DNA of 19,895 nucleotides from Candidatus Dadabacteria bacterium (GCA_022615255.1 JAKEHC010000049.1:1-19895), one strand, 5' to 3'. Positions 6,509-14,645 are shown, counted from the first letter of the stretch. The notes: generated by a model from the letters alone, not told the origin. A program made the numbers and translations.

Positions 6509-7710
6509 TGATTGGGAAAATGTCTTTAAAACCGAAGATTAAAAATGCACTGTTAATTACTTTAGTTTCAATATTGTTGGTTCCATTCACCTCATGCGGC
6601 AAGGAAGGGGAACCTGATGATGAAAAAGAGATGCATCACGATACTACCTCAAATCTAATTCAACTCAATTCCAAATCAATAGAGGCGGCGAATCTTGAGA
6701 TTGAAGAGGTTTCTTTAAGGTCTCTTAAGAACATTCTACAAGTGCCAGGGAAAGTCCAATTTAATGAAAATAGACTTGCCCATGTCGGCTCTCGTGTCCC
6801 TGGAAGAATCGTCGAGGTTAGAGCTAACTTGGGAGACAATGTCAAAGAAGGCGATAGCCTTGCCATAATTGATAGCACAGAGTTGGGAACAGCACAGTCA
6901 GAATATCTTAAGGCAAAGGCAAATCTTCTCGCACAAGAAAAGTCGTATCAAAGAGCAAAGAGACTCCTTGAGGGAAAGGCTATATCCCTCGGTGAGTATC
7001 AAAGGCGTGAGGCTGAATATATGACTGTTCGAGCTGAGTTTAGAGCAGCCGAGGATAGGCTTCACCTGTTGGGATTGAGTGAAGAAGAAGTAAAACGTAT
7101 AGGGAGTGAGCACATAATCAATTCAAAGGTCGCAGTCAGAGCCCCTTTTCCCGGAACTTTAGTTGAAAGGCATGCAACCCTTGGCGAGGTTATCGAGCCA
7201 GCCGCAAAGTTATTCATACTCGCAGACCTATCAACCCTCTGGTTTATAGCCGACGTTCCAGAAAAAGACATTCCACTACTTAAGACCGGACTTTCCGTAG
7301 AGATAAAAGTTTCTCCTTATCCAAACGAGGTATTTAAAGGTGCCATTACATATATAGGAGACCAGATTGACCCTTCAACACGCACTGTCAAGGTTCGCAC
7401 GGAGGTGGATAACTCTTTGGGCAAACTGAAGCCCGAGATGTTCGCCACTATTTTTATAACTACTGATCTTGTGTCAGATGTGCTGGCGATACCAGAAGAA
7501 GCAGTTCAAACAGATGGGAATAAAAAGATAGTTTTTGTTAATAAGGGCAACGGTGGATTTGAGAGAAGAGAGGTTGCACTAGGAAGGCAGTTTGATAGCT
7601 TCTATCAGGTAGTAAACGGCGTAAAAGCCGGAGAAAAGATAGTTACAAAGGGGAGTTTTCTGCTCAAATCCGAAGCCGAGAAAGATGAGTTAGGGGAGGA
7701 ACATCACTAA
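6505..7710 (+). CDS. czcB: CzcB-type periplasmic adaptor (membrane fusion protein), probable lipoprotein
   Basis: A 401-residue adaptor linking the pump to the outer-membrane factor. Residues 10-31 are a signal with a probable lipobox (FTSC31), so it is likely lipid-anchored. A His/Asp/Glu-rich linker (HH at 43-44) follows. The biotinyl-lipoyl half-motif PGRIVEVRANLGDNVKEGD (about 99-117) leads into an alpha-hairpin (about 128-190). The second lipoyl half is VRAPFPGTLVERHATLGE. The beta-barrel (LWFIADVPEKDI onward) and the membrane-proximal domain complete the protein, which ends EEHH. The start overlaps the previous stop by four bases, and GCAGGAGGAAAG lies just upstream; a second ATG at 6508 is equally placed. 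No CusF-like domain is fused. Confidence 0.9.
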   Translation: MMIGKMSLKPKIKNALLITLVSILLVPFTSCGKEGEPDDEKEMHHDTTSNLIQLNSKSIEAANLEIEEVSLRSLKNILQVPGKVQFNENRLAHVGSRVPGRIVEVRANLGDNVKEGDSLAIIDSTELGTAQSEYLKAKANLLAQEKSYQRAKRLLEGKAISLGEYQRREAEYMTVRAEFRAAEDRLHLLGLSEEEVKRIGSEHIINSKVAVRAPFPGTLVERHATLGEVIEPAAKLFILADLSTLWFIADVPEKDIPLLKTGLSVEIKVSPYPNEVFKGAITYIGDQIDPSTRTVKVRTEVDNSLGKLKPEMFATIFITTDLVSDVLAIPEEAVQTDGNKKIVFVNKGNGGFERREVALGRQFDSFYQVVNGVKAGEKIVTKGSFLLKSEAEKDELGEEHH

Positions 7711-7711
7711 A

Positions 7712-10700
7712 ATGATAGATAGAATTATAACATTTGCTCTTCAGCAGAGATTCTTAATCCTTGTTTTTACGGTTCTTCTTATAGGCATAGGGTTTTACTC
7801 AGCTAAGAAGCTTCCTATTGATGCCTTCCCCGACGTTACTAATATTCAAGTCCAGATAATAACCCAAGCAGAGGGAATGGCGCCCACTGAGGTAGAAAGA
7901 CTTGTAAGTTTTCCGATTGAAGTGACCATGACAGGTCTTCCAAAAGTAACTGAAGTAAGGTCGCTTTCAAAGATTGGACTTTCTGTGGTTACGGTAGTGT
8001 TTGAAGATGGCGTGGACATCTACTTTGCAAGGCAACTTGTGTTTGAGAGGCTTCAGCAGGCAAAGGAGAATCTGCCTCCTGGGGTTGATGCAGAGATGGG
8101 ACCAATCTCAACAGGTCTTGGGGAGATTTACCAATATGTTGTTGAGGGCGATGGCTACAATCCGATTGAACTCCGTACCATCCAGGATTGGGTTATAAGA
8201 CCCATTCTAAGGACAGTCCCGGGTGTAACCGATGTAAATAGCTTTGGTGGATTTGTAAAGCAGTACCACGTTCTCATTAACCCTGAAAGGCTAATAAGTC
8301 ATAACCTTACGCTCCGTGAGGTTTTCGATGCCATAGATAAAAATAACTCTAATGCCGGAGGAAACTTTATAGAGCATAACTCAGAGCAGTATATAGTCCG
8401 TGGATTGGGTTTAGTTAAGACAACTGAGGATTTAAAAAACATAATTATCACATCACACAATGGGACTCCTATATATGTAAAGGATGTAGCTGATGTAACA
8501 ATTGGTCCTGAAATAAGACAGGGTGCGGTTACAAAAGACGGTAAAGGCGAAGTAGTGACTGGGATTACACTTATGCTCAAAGGGGCAAGTGGCAGAGAAG
8601 TAGTAACCAAGGTAAAGGAAAAGGTAGAAGAGATTCAGAAGGCACTTCCTCCAGGGGTCACTATTAATCCCTTCTATGACAGAACTGATTTGGTAAAAAG
8701 AGCCATTGGAACCGTTACAAAGGCACTCGCAGAGGGAGCAATTTTTATATTCCTCGTGCTTCTTCTCTTTCTAGGAAATCTCCGCTCAACTCTCATTGTC
8801 GGAGCCGTTTTACCCCTTTCTGCCCTTTTTACATTCATTATGATGCGAATATTCAATCTCTCCGCAAACCTCATGTCTCTCGGTGGGCTTGCTATAGGAA
8901 TAGGGATGCTTGTGGACGGCGCAGTTGTAATGGTTGAGAACGTTTATCGTCATTTGGAAGAAAACCCAGAAGCGAGAAAAGCTATAATGCACACGGTGCT
9001 CGAAGCCGCTAAAGAGGTTGGAAGACCTATAGTGTTTGGCATCTCTATAATCACAGTTGTATTTCTTCCACTATTTACACTTCAGGGAATCGAGGGAAAG
9101 ATGTTCTCCCCTTTGGCTTTTACAGTTAGTTTTGCTCTCTTCGGGTCTCTGATTTTTTCTCTAACCGTGATACCGATACTCTGCACTTTTTTGCTTGGAG
9201 AAAAAAATTCCCGTTTTAGAAATATCGAGGTGTTTAGAAAACTGGGCAGGTCACTTCAAGCACTATCAAACAAGATCATCACTTCTCTTAAAAACATCTA
9301 TATTCCAATTCTAAGAAAATCCCTCGCTCATAGAAAGCTCGTGGCCGGAGGAGCAGTTTTAGCTCTTATCTTAAGTCTATCGTTATTCCCTTTTATAGGA
9401 ACGGAGTTTTTGCCACAGTTGAATGAAGGCTCAATAGCCATACAGGCATTTCGCCTTCCGAGTATTTCACTTACAGAGTCCCTTGAGGTTTCCAGTCAAA
9501 TTGAAAGGGCGCTCATGAAATTTCCAGAGGTCGAAACAGCAGTATCTAAAACTGGACGGGCTGAGATTGCTTCAGACCCAATGGGTGTGGAGATAAGCGA
9601 TATTATCGTAAATCTGAAACAACAAAGCGAATGGAAGACGGCTAAAACCAATGAAAGGTTGGCTGAAGAAATGAGAGAGGAGCTCTCCTTAATTCCGGGT
9701 GTAGCTTATAGCTTTTCTCAACCGATAGCTCTCCGAGTGGATGAACTTATATCGGGCGTAAAAGCACAGATTGCTATAAAACTCTTCGGTGAAGACATGG
9801 AGGTTTTGAAAAAAAAGGCTGAAGAAATTAGAGATATAGTATCGAAAATCAAAGGGGTAGAGGATTTAAACGTTGAGCGTGTTTCTGGCCTTCAATACCT
9901 GCAGATTGATATAGACAGGTCTCAAATAGCAAGATATGGAATCAATGTTTCGGACATTCAGGAGATAGTTGAAACCGCTATAGGAGGCAAGGTAGCAACC
10001 GAGTTATTTGAGGGACAGAAGAGATTTGGAGTCCTTGTTAGGTTTCCTGAGAATGTGAGAAAGGATGTAAACACTATAAGAAATATTCTTGTAAGCACTC
10101 CAAACGGTGCCCGTATCCCTCTTGAGCAATTAGCCAAGGTTTATTTAGAAGAGGGGCCAGCCCAGATAAGCAGAGAAAATGGTCAGCGCAGAATTGTAAT
10201 TGAGTGTAACGTTCAAGGAAGAGACATCGGAGGGTTCGTCGCCGAGGCTCAAAAAAAGATAGCTTCTAGGGTACAACTCCCGCCTGGATATTTCATTGAC
10301 TGGGGAGGGCAATTTGAAAACCAACAGAGGGCTATGGCAAGGCTCTACATTGTGGTGCCTCTTGTGATTTTGCTTATTTTTCTTCTTCTATTCAGCACAT
10401 TTAATTCTTTAAAGAATGCCCTACTGATCATAATGAACATCCCATTTGCGATTATCGGTGGAATATTGGCTCTCTTCATCTCCGGGCTTTATTTAAGCGT
10501 CTCTGCCTCAGTGGGATTCATAGCGCTTTTTGGAGTTGCCGTCCTAAACGGTGTTGTGATGGTTTCTTACTTTAACCAGTTGAGACGAGAAGGAGTGCCA
10601 TTCGAGGAAGCTATTATTCGGGGCGCTGAACTGAGACTGAGACCGGTTCTGATGACTGCACTTGTTGCAAGCCTGGGACTTGTTCCAATGCTTATTGCCA

Positions 10701-10834
10701 CAGGTCCCGGCTCAGAGATACAAAGACCGCTCGCCACTGTTGTTATCGGGGGACTAATATCTTCCACGATTTTAACCCTGATTGTTCTTCCTACACTTTA
10801 TGGCTGGTTTGAGAAGAAAGAAGTAGAGTTTTAA
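7712..10834 (+). CDS. czcA: CzcA-type heavy-metal efflux RND pump
   Basis: A 1040-residue proton-driven inner-membrane pump of full family length. Residues 9-30 are TM1. A large periplasmic loop precedes TM2-6 (about 335-500), a second loop covers 560-870, and TM8-12 end the protein. TM4 carries VDGAVVMVEN with D402, the CzcA proton-relay aspartate, and E409 nearby. Aligned from memory with CusA, the three Cu(I)/Ag(I) methionines M573, M623 and M672 are Q578, I628 and E678. The surrounding VDELISGVK matches the CzcA ELxxGVrsd motif. TM10 reads GVAVLNGVVM and the later RLRPVLMTALVASLG is also CzcA-like. Divalent cations (Zn, Co, Cd or Ni) are therefore likelier substrates than Cu(I). The start lies one base after the adaptor stop. 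Confidence 0.93.
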   Translation: MIDRIITFALQQRFLILVFTVLLIGIGFYSAKKLPIDAFPDVTNIQVQIITQAEGMAPTEVERLVSFPIEVTMTGLPKVTEVRSLSKIGLSVVTVVFEDGVDIYFARQLVFERLQQAKENLPPGVDAEMGPISTGLGEIYQYVVEGDGYNPIELRTIQDWVIRPILRTVPGVTDVNSFGGFVKQYHVLINPERLISHNLTLREVFDAIDKNNSNAGGNFIEHNSEQYIVRGLGLVKTTEDLKNIIITSHNGTPIYVKDVADVTIGPEIRQGAVTKDGKGEVVTGITLMLKGASGREVVTKVKEKVEEIQKALPPGVTINPFYDRTDLVKRAIGTVTKALAEGAIFIFLVLLLFLGNLRSTLIVGAVLPLSALFTFIMMRIFNLSANLMSLGGLAIGIGMLVDGAVVMVENVYRHLEENPEARKAIMHTVLEAAKEVGRPIVFGISIITVVFLPLFTLQGIEGKMFSPLAFTVSFALFGSLIFSLTVIPILCTFLLGEKNSRFRNIEVFRKLGRSLQALSNKIITSLKNIYIPILRKSLAHRKLVAGGAVLALILSLSLFPFIGTEFLPQLNEGSIAIQAFRLPSISLTESLEVSSQIERALMKFPEVETAVSKTGRAEIASDPMGVEISDIIVNLKQQSEWKTAKTNERLAEEMREELSLIPGVAYSFSQPIALRVDELISGVKAQIAIKLFGEDMEVLKKKAEEIRDIVSKIKGVEDLNVERVSGLQYLQIDIDRSQIARYGINVSDIQEIVETAIGGKVATELFEGQKRFGVLVRFPENVRKDVNTIRNILVSTPNGARIPLEQLAKVYLEEGPAQISRENGQRRIVIECNVQGRDIGGFVAEAQKKIASRVQLPPGYFIDWGGQFENQQRAMARLYIVVPLVILLIFLLLFSTFNSLKNALLIIMNIPFAIIGGILALFISGLYLSVSASVGFIALFGVAVLNGVVMVSYFNQLRREGVPFEEAIIRGAELRLRPVLMTALVASLGLVPMLIATGPGSEIQRPLATVVIGGLISSTILTLIVLPTLYGWFEKKEVEF

Positions 10835-10853
10835 CCAACAGGGAGGATCAATT

Positions 10854-11216
10854 ATGAAAGAGATAAAAGCATTTATTCAGCCGTTTATGCTCAGCAAGGT
10901 TGTACGAATCCTTCAACAGATTCCAGATTTTCCAGGGATGAGCATCTCAGAGGTAAAGGGATTTGGAAGAGGCAAAGCTAAGGGCGAACCTCGAAGAATA
11001 ATAGAAGACCTCGTTGAGTATACACCTAAAGTAAGAATCGAAATCATAGCAAAAGAGCACATGGTCGATGAGATCGTAGCATTAATCCAAAAGAATGCTC
11101 ATACCGGGAATAAAGGAGACGGAAAGATTTTTGTATCGAATGTGGAGAGAGCCGTAAGAATTAGAACTGGTGAAAGAGATGGGGACGCAATATGGTCACC
11201 TTTAAAGGATGAATGA
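10854..11216 (+). CDS. PII-like signalling protein of the efflux-pump-associated group (PII-NG type)
   Basis: A 120-residue trimeric-type PII protein. The fold is evident from the N-terminus (KEIKAFIQPFMLSKV) and the C-terminal signature TGNKGDGKIFV (84-94) followed by VRIRTGE (101-107). Phosphate-contact residues equivalent to GlnB K90, R101 and R103 are kept (K91, R102, R104). The T-loop has the usual length, but GlnB Q39 (2-oxoglutarate/Mg site) is G40, and the uridylylation Tyr51 is replaced (D52), with YRGAEY changed to RRIIED. Classical nitrogen sensing and uridylylation are therefore unlikely. PII paralogues next to RND metal pumps are a described group (PII-NG) without a settled function. 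A GGGAGGA site precedes the start, and the gene lies 19 bp after czcA. Confidence 0.88.
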   Translation: MKEIKAFIQPFMLSKVVRILQQIPDFPGMSISEVKGFGRGKAKGEPRRIIEDLVEYTPKVRIEIIAKEHMVDEIVALIQKNAHTGNKGDGKIFVSNVERAVRIRTGERDGDAIWSPLKDE

Positions 11217-11219
11217 AAG

Positions 11220-12161
11220 ATGTATTATCTAAAACTCCTTATGATTTTTACTTTCTTAAGTCTCCTAGTCTTGGGCGTCGTTTATGTTGTCAAGTATGGA
11301 ACCTTCTTACCGAGGGTGACACAGAAAAGGGTTACCGAAGTCCAAGAGGGTAAGCTTTCTTCTGCAGAGGCTTACCTTAATCATGGGGCTGAAGATTATC
11401 AAAAAAACCAATATGAACATGCTCTATTAGATTTCAGCAAGGCTATCGAGATAAACCCACGGTATACGAAAGCCTATCTCAATCGTGGGACTGTCTATTA
11501 TGAAAAGGGGCAGTGTGACGAAGCTATCTCGGATTACAACAAAGCCATAGATATAGATCCAAAATATGATAAAGCTTACTTCAATCGAGGGATGGTTTAT
11601 GGAAAATGCAAAAGCCTATATGATCAGGCTATCTCTGATCTCAGCAAAGCCATAGAGATAAATCCAGGGTATGCTGAGGCGCTTACCAATCGAGCGAATG
11701 CTTATGCCAATAAGGGCCAGTATGATGAAGCCATCTCGGATTACAATAAGGCTATTGAGATAAACCCAAGGTTGCCCGAGAGTTACAACAATCTGGGGAT
11801 TGCATATGGGAGAGGAAAGGGTCTTCATGACCAGGCTATCATATATTTCAGCAAGGCTATAGAGATAAACCCAGGATATGCCGAGGCATATGCTAATCGG
11901 GGAGTTGCCTATGGTAATGAAGGTATCTATGACAAAGCTATTTCAGATTTCAACAAAGCCACAGAATTAAATCCAGAGTATCCTGATGTCTACTTTAACA
12001 AAGCCATGGTCTACGAGAAGAACGGGCGCATAAAAGAAGCTATAGCGGCGTATGAAGTATTTATCCAATATGCTCCACCGTCATACTCACGGATTATTGA
12101 ACATGCGAAGCAGAGGATAAGAGAATTAAAGGGAAAGTTAGGACAAAAAATCGGGTTATAA
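11220..12161 (+). CDS. Membrane-anchored TPR-repeat protein
   Basis: A 313-residue scaffold-type protein. Residues 5-27 are one membrane helix with no clear cleavage site, so the repeats probably face the periplasm. Seven tetratricopeptide repeats follow, at about 49-82, 84-117, 118-153, 154-187, 188-223, 224-257 and 258-291. Most contain the SKAIEINP or YNKAI signature. Repeats 3 and 5 are 36 rather than 34 residues long, with a KSLYDQ/KGLHDQ insertion, so repeats 2+3 and 4+5 look like a duplicated 70-residue block. A basic tail (RIRELKGKLGQK) ends the protein. The start is three bases after the PII stop and so belongs to the efflux operon. TPRs mediate protein contacts; the partner is unknown. 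Confidence 0.8.
   Translation: MYYLKLLMIFTFLSLLVLGVVYVVKYGTFLPRVTQKRVTEVQEGKLSSAEAYLNHGAEDYQKNQYEHALLDFSKAIEINPRYTKAYLNRGTVYYEKGQCDEAISDYNKAIDIDPKYDKAYFNRGMVYGKCKSLYDQAISDLSKAIEINPGYAEALTNRANAYANKGQYDEAISDYNKAIEINPRLPESYNNLGIAYGRGKGLHDQAIIYFSKAIEINPGYAEAYANRGVAYGNEGIYDKAISDFNKATELNPEYPDVYFNKAMVYEKNGRIKEAIAAYEVFIQYAPPSYSRIIEHAKQRIRELKGKLGQKIGL
11469..11888 (+). repeat. Tandem 210-bp duplication inside the TPR gene
   Basis: Bases 11469-11678 (TPR 2+3) and 11679-11888 (TPR 4+5) keep similarity at DNA level, for example gaagc(t/c)atctcggattacaa. The same AAAGCCATAGAGATAAA-like phrase recurs through the gene. This suggests growth by unequal recombination. Confidence 0.55.
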
Positions 12162-12215
12162 ATAGAAGGCAGCATGTATAATTAACTCTTTAGTTCATAA
12201 CCAATCATAAAAAGA

Positions 12216-13082
12216 CTAACGGCTATTTTTTAAAAACTGTTTTCTCTTTAGCAACTGAGCTATAATGCCGAATGTTAATATGCCCTTGAATCCATTTTCA
12301 TCGTCTTTTAAAGACTGTATATAATCCATATTGTCTTTTATCGATTCATCCTCTGGGGCAAGCTCAAGGGCAACCCTTAAGACATCCAGCGCTTCATCAT
12401 ACCAGCCCTTCTCAGCCAGGGAAATGGCAAGCGAGTTGTATGCAGGAATAAAATCGGGGAAGGCACCTATTATCTCTCTATATTTGTTGATTGACTCATC
12501 AACCCAGCCTGAATCCAAGTAGCAGTTTCCGATTGAAAGATGAGCCCAAACGTCGTCAGGATAGAGGTCAACCTGTCTTGCGAACTCCCTGAGCGCCTCG
12601 GTTGTCCATCCCATATCAAAGTAACATAAGCCTAACTGGTAGTGAACCTCACCTCTTATGTATTCCGACTCCGGTTCATTTGTTATGCATTGTACGAATT
12701 TTGTGAGTGCGTCCTCATAGCATCCGAGAGCCCTCAATGTTAAAGCCAGATTCCACTTTGCAACGACGTAATCCGGTTTAAGCGTCAGAGCTTCCTCGAA
12801 AACCGTAAGGGCGTCATTGTAGCGGCACATTCTACCTAGAGTAATTCCAAATTGCGTTAGGATATAACAATCCTGTGGACCAAGCTCGAGCGCTTTTTTA
12901 AAATACGCAAGGGCTGTCCCAAACTCCTCCATTGCATCATATGTGAGTGCAAAGGATAGATAGACATCGGGGTCATTGGGGGCAATTTTATGTGCCTTCG
13001 TAAGTTCCCTTAGCGCTTCTTCAAACCTTTCGCATTCCTTGAAGTTGTCAGCTTTAGTTAATATCCTTTCGAGTCTCCCCAT
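12216..13082 (-). CDS. Soluble TPR-repeat protein
   Basis: A 288-residue cytoplasmic-looking protein made almost wholly of tetratricopeptide repeats. At least six or seven are visible, each with the W/Y-G/A-Y/F-P spacing (for example CERFEEALRELTKAHKIAPND and YNDALTVFEEALTLKPDY). There is no signal peptide or membrane helix. I choose the ATG at 13082 because a GGAG site lies nine bases upstream (13092-13095). A longer reading from a TTG at 13106 has no ribosome site. The last 30 residues are a basic, hydrophobic tail (FGIIAQLLKRKQFLKNSR). It converges with the other TPR gene across 54 bp but is not similar in detail, with more diverged repeats and several cysteines. The function is unknown; it is probably a scaffold or assembly factor. 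Confidence 0.75.
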   Translation of the reverse strand: MGRLERILTKADNFKECERFEEALRELTKAHKIAPNDPDVYLSFALTYDAMEEFGTALAYFKKALELGPQDCYILTQFGITLGRMCRYNDALTVFEEALTLKPDYVVAKWNLALTLRALGCYEDALTKFVQCITNEPESEYIRGEVHYQLGLCYFDMGWTTEALREFARQVDLYPDDVWAHLSIGNCYLDSGWVDESINKYREIIGAFPDFIPAYNSLAISLAEKGWYDEALDVLRVALELAPEDESIKDNMDYIQSLKDDENGFKGILTFGIIAQLLKRKQFLKNSR

Positions 13083-13168
13083 GTTGTTTTGCTCCGTAAA
13101 TGGCAATTGCTTGGCTTAAAGCATATTTACTTGAGAAGGAGTTGTCAACACATTACAAGTTTTTACTA

Positions 13169-13197
13169 TTGACAATACCTGCCAAATTAACTAAATT
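13169..13197 (+). promoter_or_regulatory. Sigma70 promoter of the IHF/HU gene
   Basis: TTGACA (13169-13174, perfect) and TAAATT (13192-13197, four of six) are separated by 17 nt, about 37 bp before the start codon. Confidence 0.65.
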
Positions 13198-13233
13198 GGA
13201 TTCCTAATCCTGATTTTAATGGGAGGTCTGGTG

Positions 13234-13521
13234 ATGAAAAGATCTGAATTTGAAAAGGAATTGGCTGGAAAATTCAGCCTTCAGCCCCCGCAGTCTGAAC
13301 AGATAATTGATACAATTATTAACCACATGACAGATGTGCTTCAAGGCGGAGGCAGAATTGAGATAAGAGGCTTCGGCAGTTTCTTCACTAAAAGCTATAA
13401 GCCCTATAGCGGTAGAAACCCTAGAACCGGGGAGACAGTACAAGTTGGAACCAAAAAGCTTCCTCACTTTAGACCAAGCAAGGAACTCAAAAAGAAGTTG
13501 AATGAGGGCGGAAAATTCTGA
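13234..13521 (+). CDS. HU/IHF-family DNA-binding protein, IHF-beta-like
   Basis: A 95-residue DNA-bending protein of normal family length. It has the helical dimer core (residues 1-38), the signature GRIEIRGFGSF (40-50), and the beta-arm GRNPRTGE with the intercalating proline, followed by LPHFRPSKELKKKL. That last part resembles the VPHFKPGKELR of IHF-beta more than HU. The start is the ATG at 13234, set by GGGAGGT at 13221-13227; an in-frame ATG at 13219 is upstream of that site and is rejected. It acts on the nucleoid, and an IHF partner subunit is not seen nearby. The gene has its own promoter and is monocistronic. Confidence 0.92.
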   Translation: MKRSEFEKELAGKFSLQPPQSEQIIDTIINHMTDVLQGGGRIEIRGFGSFFTKSYKPYSGRNPRTGETVQVGTKKLPHFRPSKELKKKLNEGGKF

Positions 13522-13666
13522 TATAACGAATATATAAACTGTTGCTACCCCTTTCAAATTTTATTTCCAACTCTTAAAGAAGACCACTGTGGTTTTATAC
13601 ATTTTCAATTAAGTGCACTTGATGCCTCTGTAAAAGCGGATTCTAGTCGCTAATTCCAGAAAAGAT

Positions 13667-13695
13667 GAGATCGCTTTGCTAGCGCTTGCGATCAC
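13667..13695. repeat. Inverted repeat (GATCGC...GCGATC) in the IHF-deformylase gap
   Basis: The arms GATCGC (13669-13674) and GCGATC (13688-13693) are perfect and extend by two more pairs past one mismatch. The loop contains GCTAGC. It lies in a 387-bp gap without coding potential and is probably a small dispersed palindrome. Confidence 0.4.
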
Positions 13696-13750
13696 AACTA
13701 TAGGCGGAATAGAAATGCCTCCTGTCTTAGTAAATTATCAAATCACGATT

Positions 13751-13834
13751 GTAGAGGCTAACCTGAGCCTATGGTGGGATTAATCGAACCGTGCTCGCCC
13801 CTAACTATGGCAGACACAGGGGGTCTGCGCCTAC
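13751..13834. repeat. REP-like two-hairpin intergenic element with GTAG...CTAC ends
   Basis: The 84-bp block starts GTAGAGGC and ends GCGCCTAC, imperfect inverted ends. It contains two stem-loops: AGGCT/AGCCT (13755-13770) and GCAGAC/GTCTGC (13810-13828). GC content is clearly above the flanks. The phrase GCAGACacagggggTCTGC and the nearby GTGCTCGCCCCTA resemble widespread intergenic palindromic repeats of Gram-negative genomes (from memory). Confidence 0.5.
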
Positions 13835-13869
13835 ATTAAACACGTTTACGATTTTAAGCATTCAGTTCA

Positions 13870-13897
13870 TTGACAACTTTTTTCCTTAGGATAGGAT
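13870..13897 (+). promoter_or_regulatory. def: Promoter of the deformylase gene, very short leader
   Basis: TTGACA (13870-13875, perfect) and TAGGAT (13892-13897, four of six) are separated by 16 nt. A start of transcription 6-8 bases beyond the -10 box would lie only about 5 bases before the ATG at 13909. No Shine-Dalgarno fits that leader. Confidence 0.5.
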
Positions 13898-13908
13898 TTT
13901 AGCCTGCT

Positions 13909-14421
13909 ATGGCTATTTTAAAAATCCTCACCTATCCCGATCCTAAGCTCAAGAAGAAATCCTCACCCGTAGAAAAGATTGACAAGGAGATCGAAAAACT
14001 CATTGATGATATGACAGAGACAATGTACGACGCCCCAGGAGTAGGATTAGCCGCCCCACAGGTAGGTGTGAATCTAAGGGTAATTGTAGTTGATATTTCC
14101 GCTAGAGAGCAGGATTCACCCGGTCTTATCGAACTTATAAATCCTGAGATAATATCATCAGAGGGCGTGATGGTAGGGGAGGAAGGCTGTCTAAGCATTC
14201 CGGGATTCTCTAGCGAGGTAAAAAGAAAGGCAAAGGTTAAGGTTAAAGGGCTTAATAGAAAGGGACATTTCATTGAGCTTGAAGGAACCGGCCTGCTCGC
14301 GCGTGCCTTCCAGCATGAGATAGACCATATAGATGGAATTCTTTACATAGATAGGCTTAGTAGATTAAAGAGGGAACTACTGAAGAAGAAGATCGTGAAG
14401 GCTCTTGCTAGCGAAGCCTAG
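13909..14421 (+). CDS. def: Peptide deformylase
   Basis: A 170-residue enzyme that removes the formyl group from the initiator methionine of new proteins. It is of standard length. All three catalytic motifs are intact: GVGLAAPQVG (44-53), EGCLSIPG (92-99) with the metal-ligand C94, and QHEIDHIDG (135-143) with ligands H136 and H140 and the catalytic E137. The N-terminus AILKILTYPDPKLKKKS is typical, so the ATG at 13909 is right even though no good ribosome site precedes it. The usual partner fmt is not next to it. Its TAG stop overlaps the stop of the convergent L28 gene. Confidence 0.96.
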   Translation: MAILKILTYPDPKLKKKSSPVEKIDKEIEKLIDDMTETMYDAPGVGLAAPQVGVNLRVIVVDISAREQDSPGLIELINPEIISSEGVMVGEEGCLSIPGFSSEVKRKAKVKVKGLNRKGHFIELEGTGLLARAFQHEIDHIDGILYIDRLSRLKRELLKKKIVKALASEA

Positions 14422-14612
14422 GCAGCCTTTTTTACACGTCCAGATTTAATACAGTTAGTACAGACCCTGATTCTTCTTACCTCTCCGCTTTCAAGACGTG
14501 CTTTAACCCTTCTAAGATTAATGTTCCATCGCCTCTTAGTCTTGTTATTTGCGTGACTTACATTGTGTCCGTAAAGAGGCTTTTTCCCACAAACTACGCA
14601 TTCTTGTGACAT
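14418..14612 (-). CDS. rpmB: 50S ribosomal protein L28, zinc-ribbon form
   Basis: A 64-residue ribosomal protein of the large subunit. The N-terminus (CVVCGKKPLYGHNVSHANNKTKRRW) is the L28 signature. Four cysteines, C5/C8 and C51/C54, make it the zinc-binding paralogue type. A GAAGGG site lies about eight bases before the ATG at 14612, and a near-consensus promoter lies upstream. No rpmG (L33) neighbour is present. The gene is convergent with def and the two stop codons overlap in CTAG (14418-14421). Confidence 0.95.
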   Translation of the reverse strand: MSQECVVCGKKPLYGHNVSHANNKTKRRWNINLRRVKARLESGEVRRIRVCTNCIKSGRVKKAA

Positions 14613-14645
14613 TTATAGACCCTTCTTTATCAAATAAGTGAACTC

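Noticed and set aside
7712..10834. CusA-type Cu(I)/Ag(I) pump
   Set aside because: All three CusA methionines are replaced and the proton-relay regions are CzcA-like.
11220..12161. CRISPR-like or satellite array suggested by recurring phrases
   Set aside because: The repeats are in frame and encode TPR motifs with no uniform spacers.
13083..13106. Longer TTG start of the minus-strand TPR gene
   Set aside because: No ribosome site; the ATG at 13082 has GGAG at nine bases.
13219..13233. Upstream ATG of the IHF/HU gene
   Set aside because: It overlaps the Shine-Dalgarno that serves the ATG at 13234, and the family N-terminus begins there.
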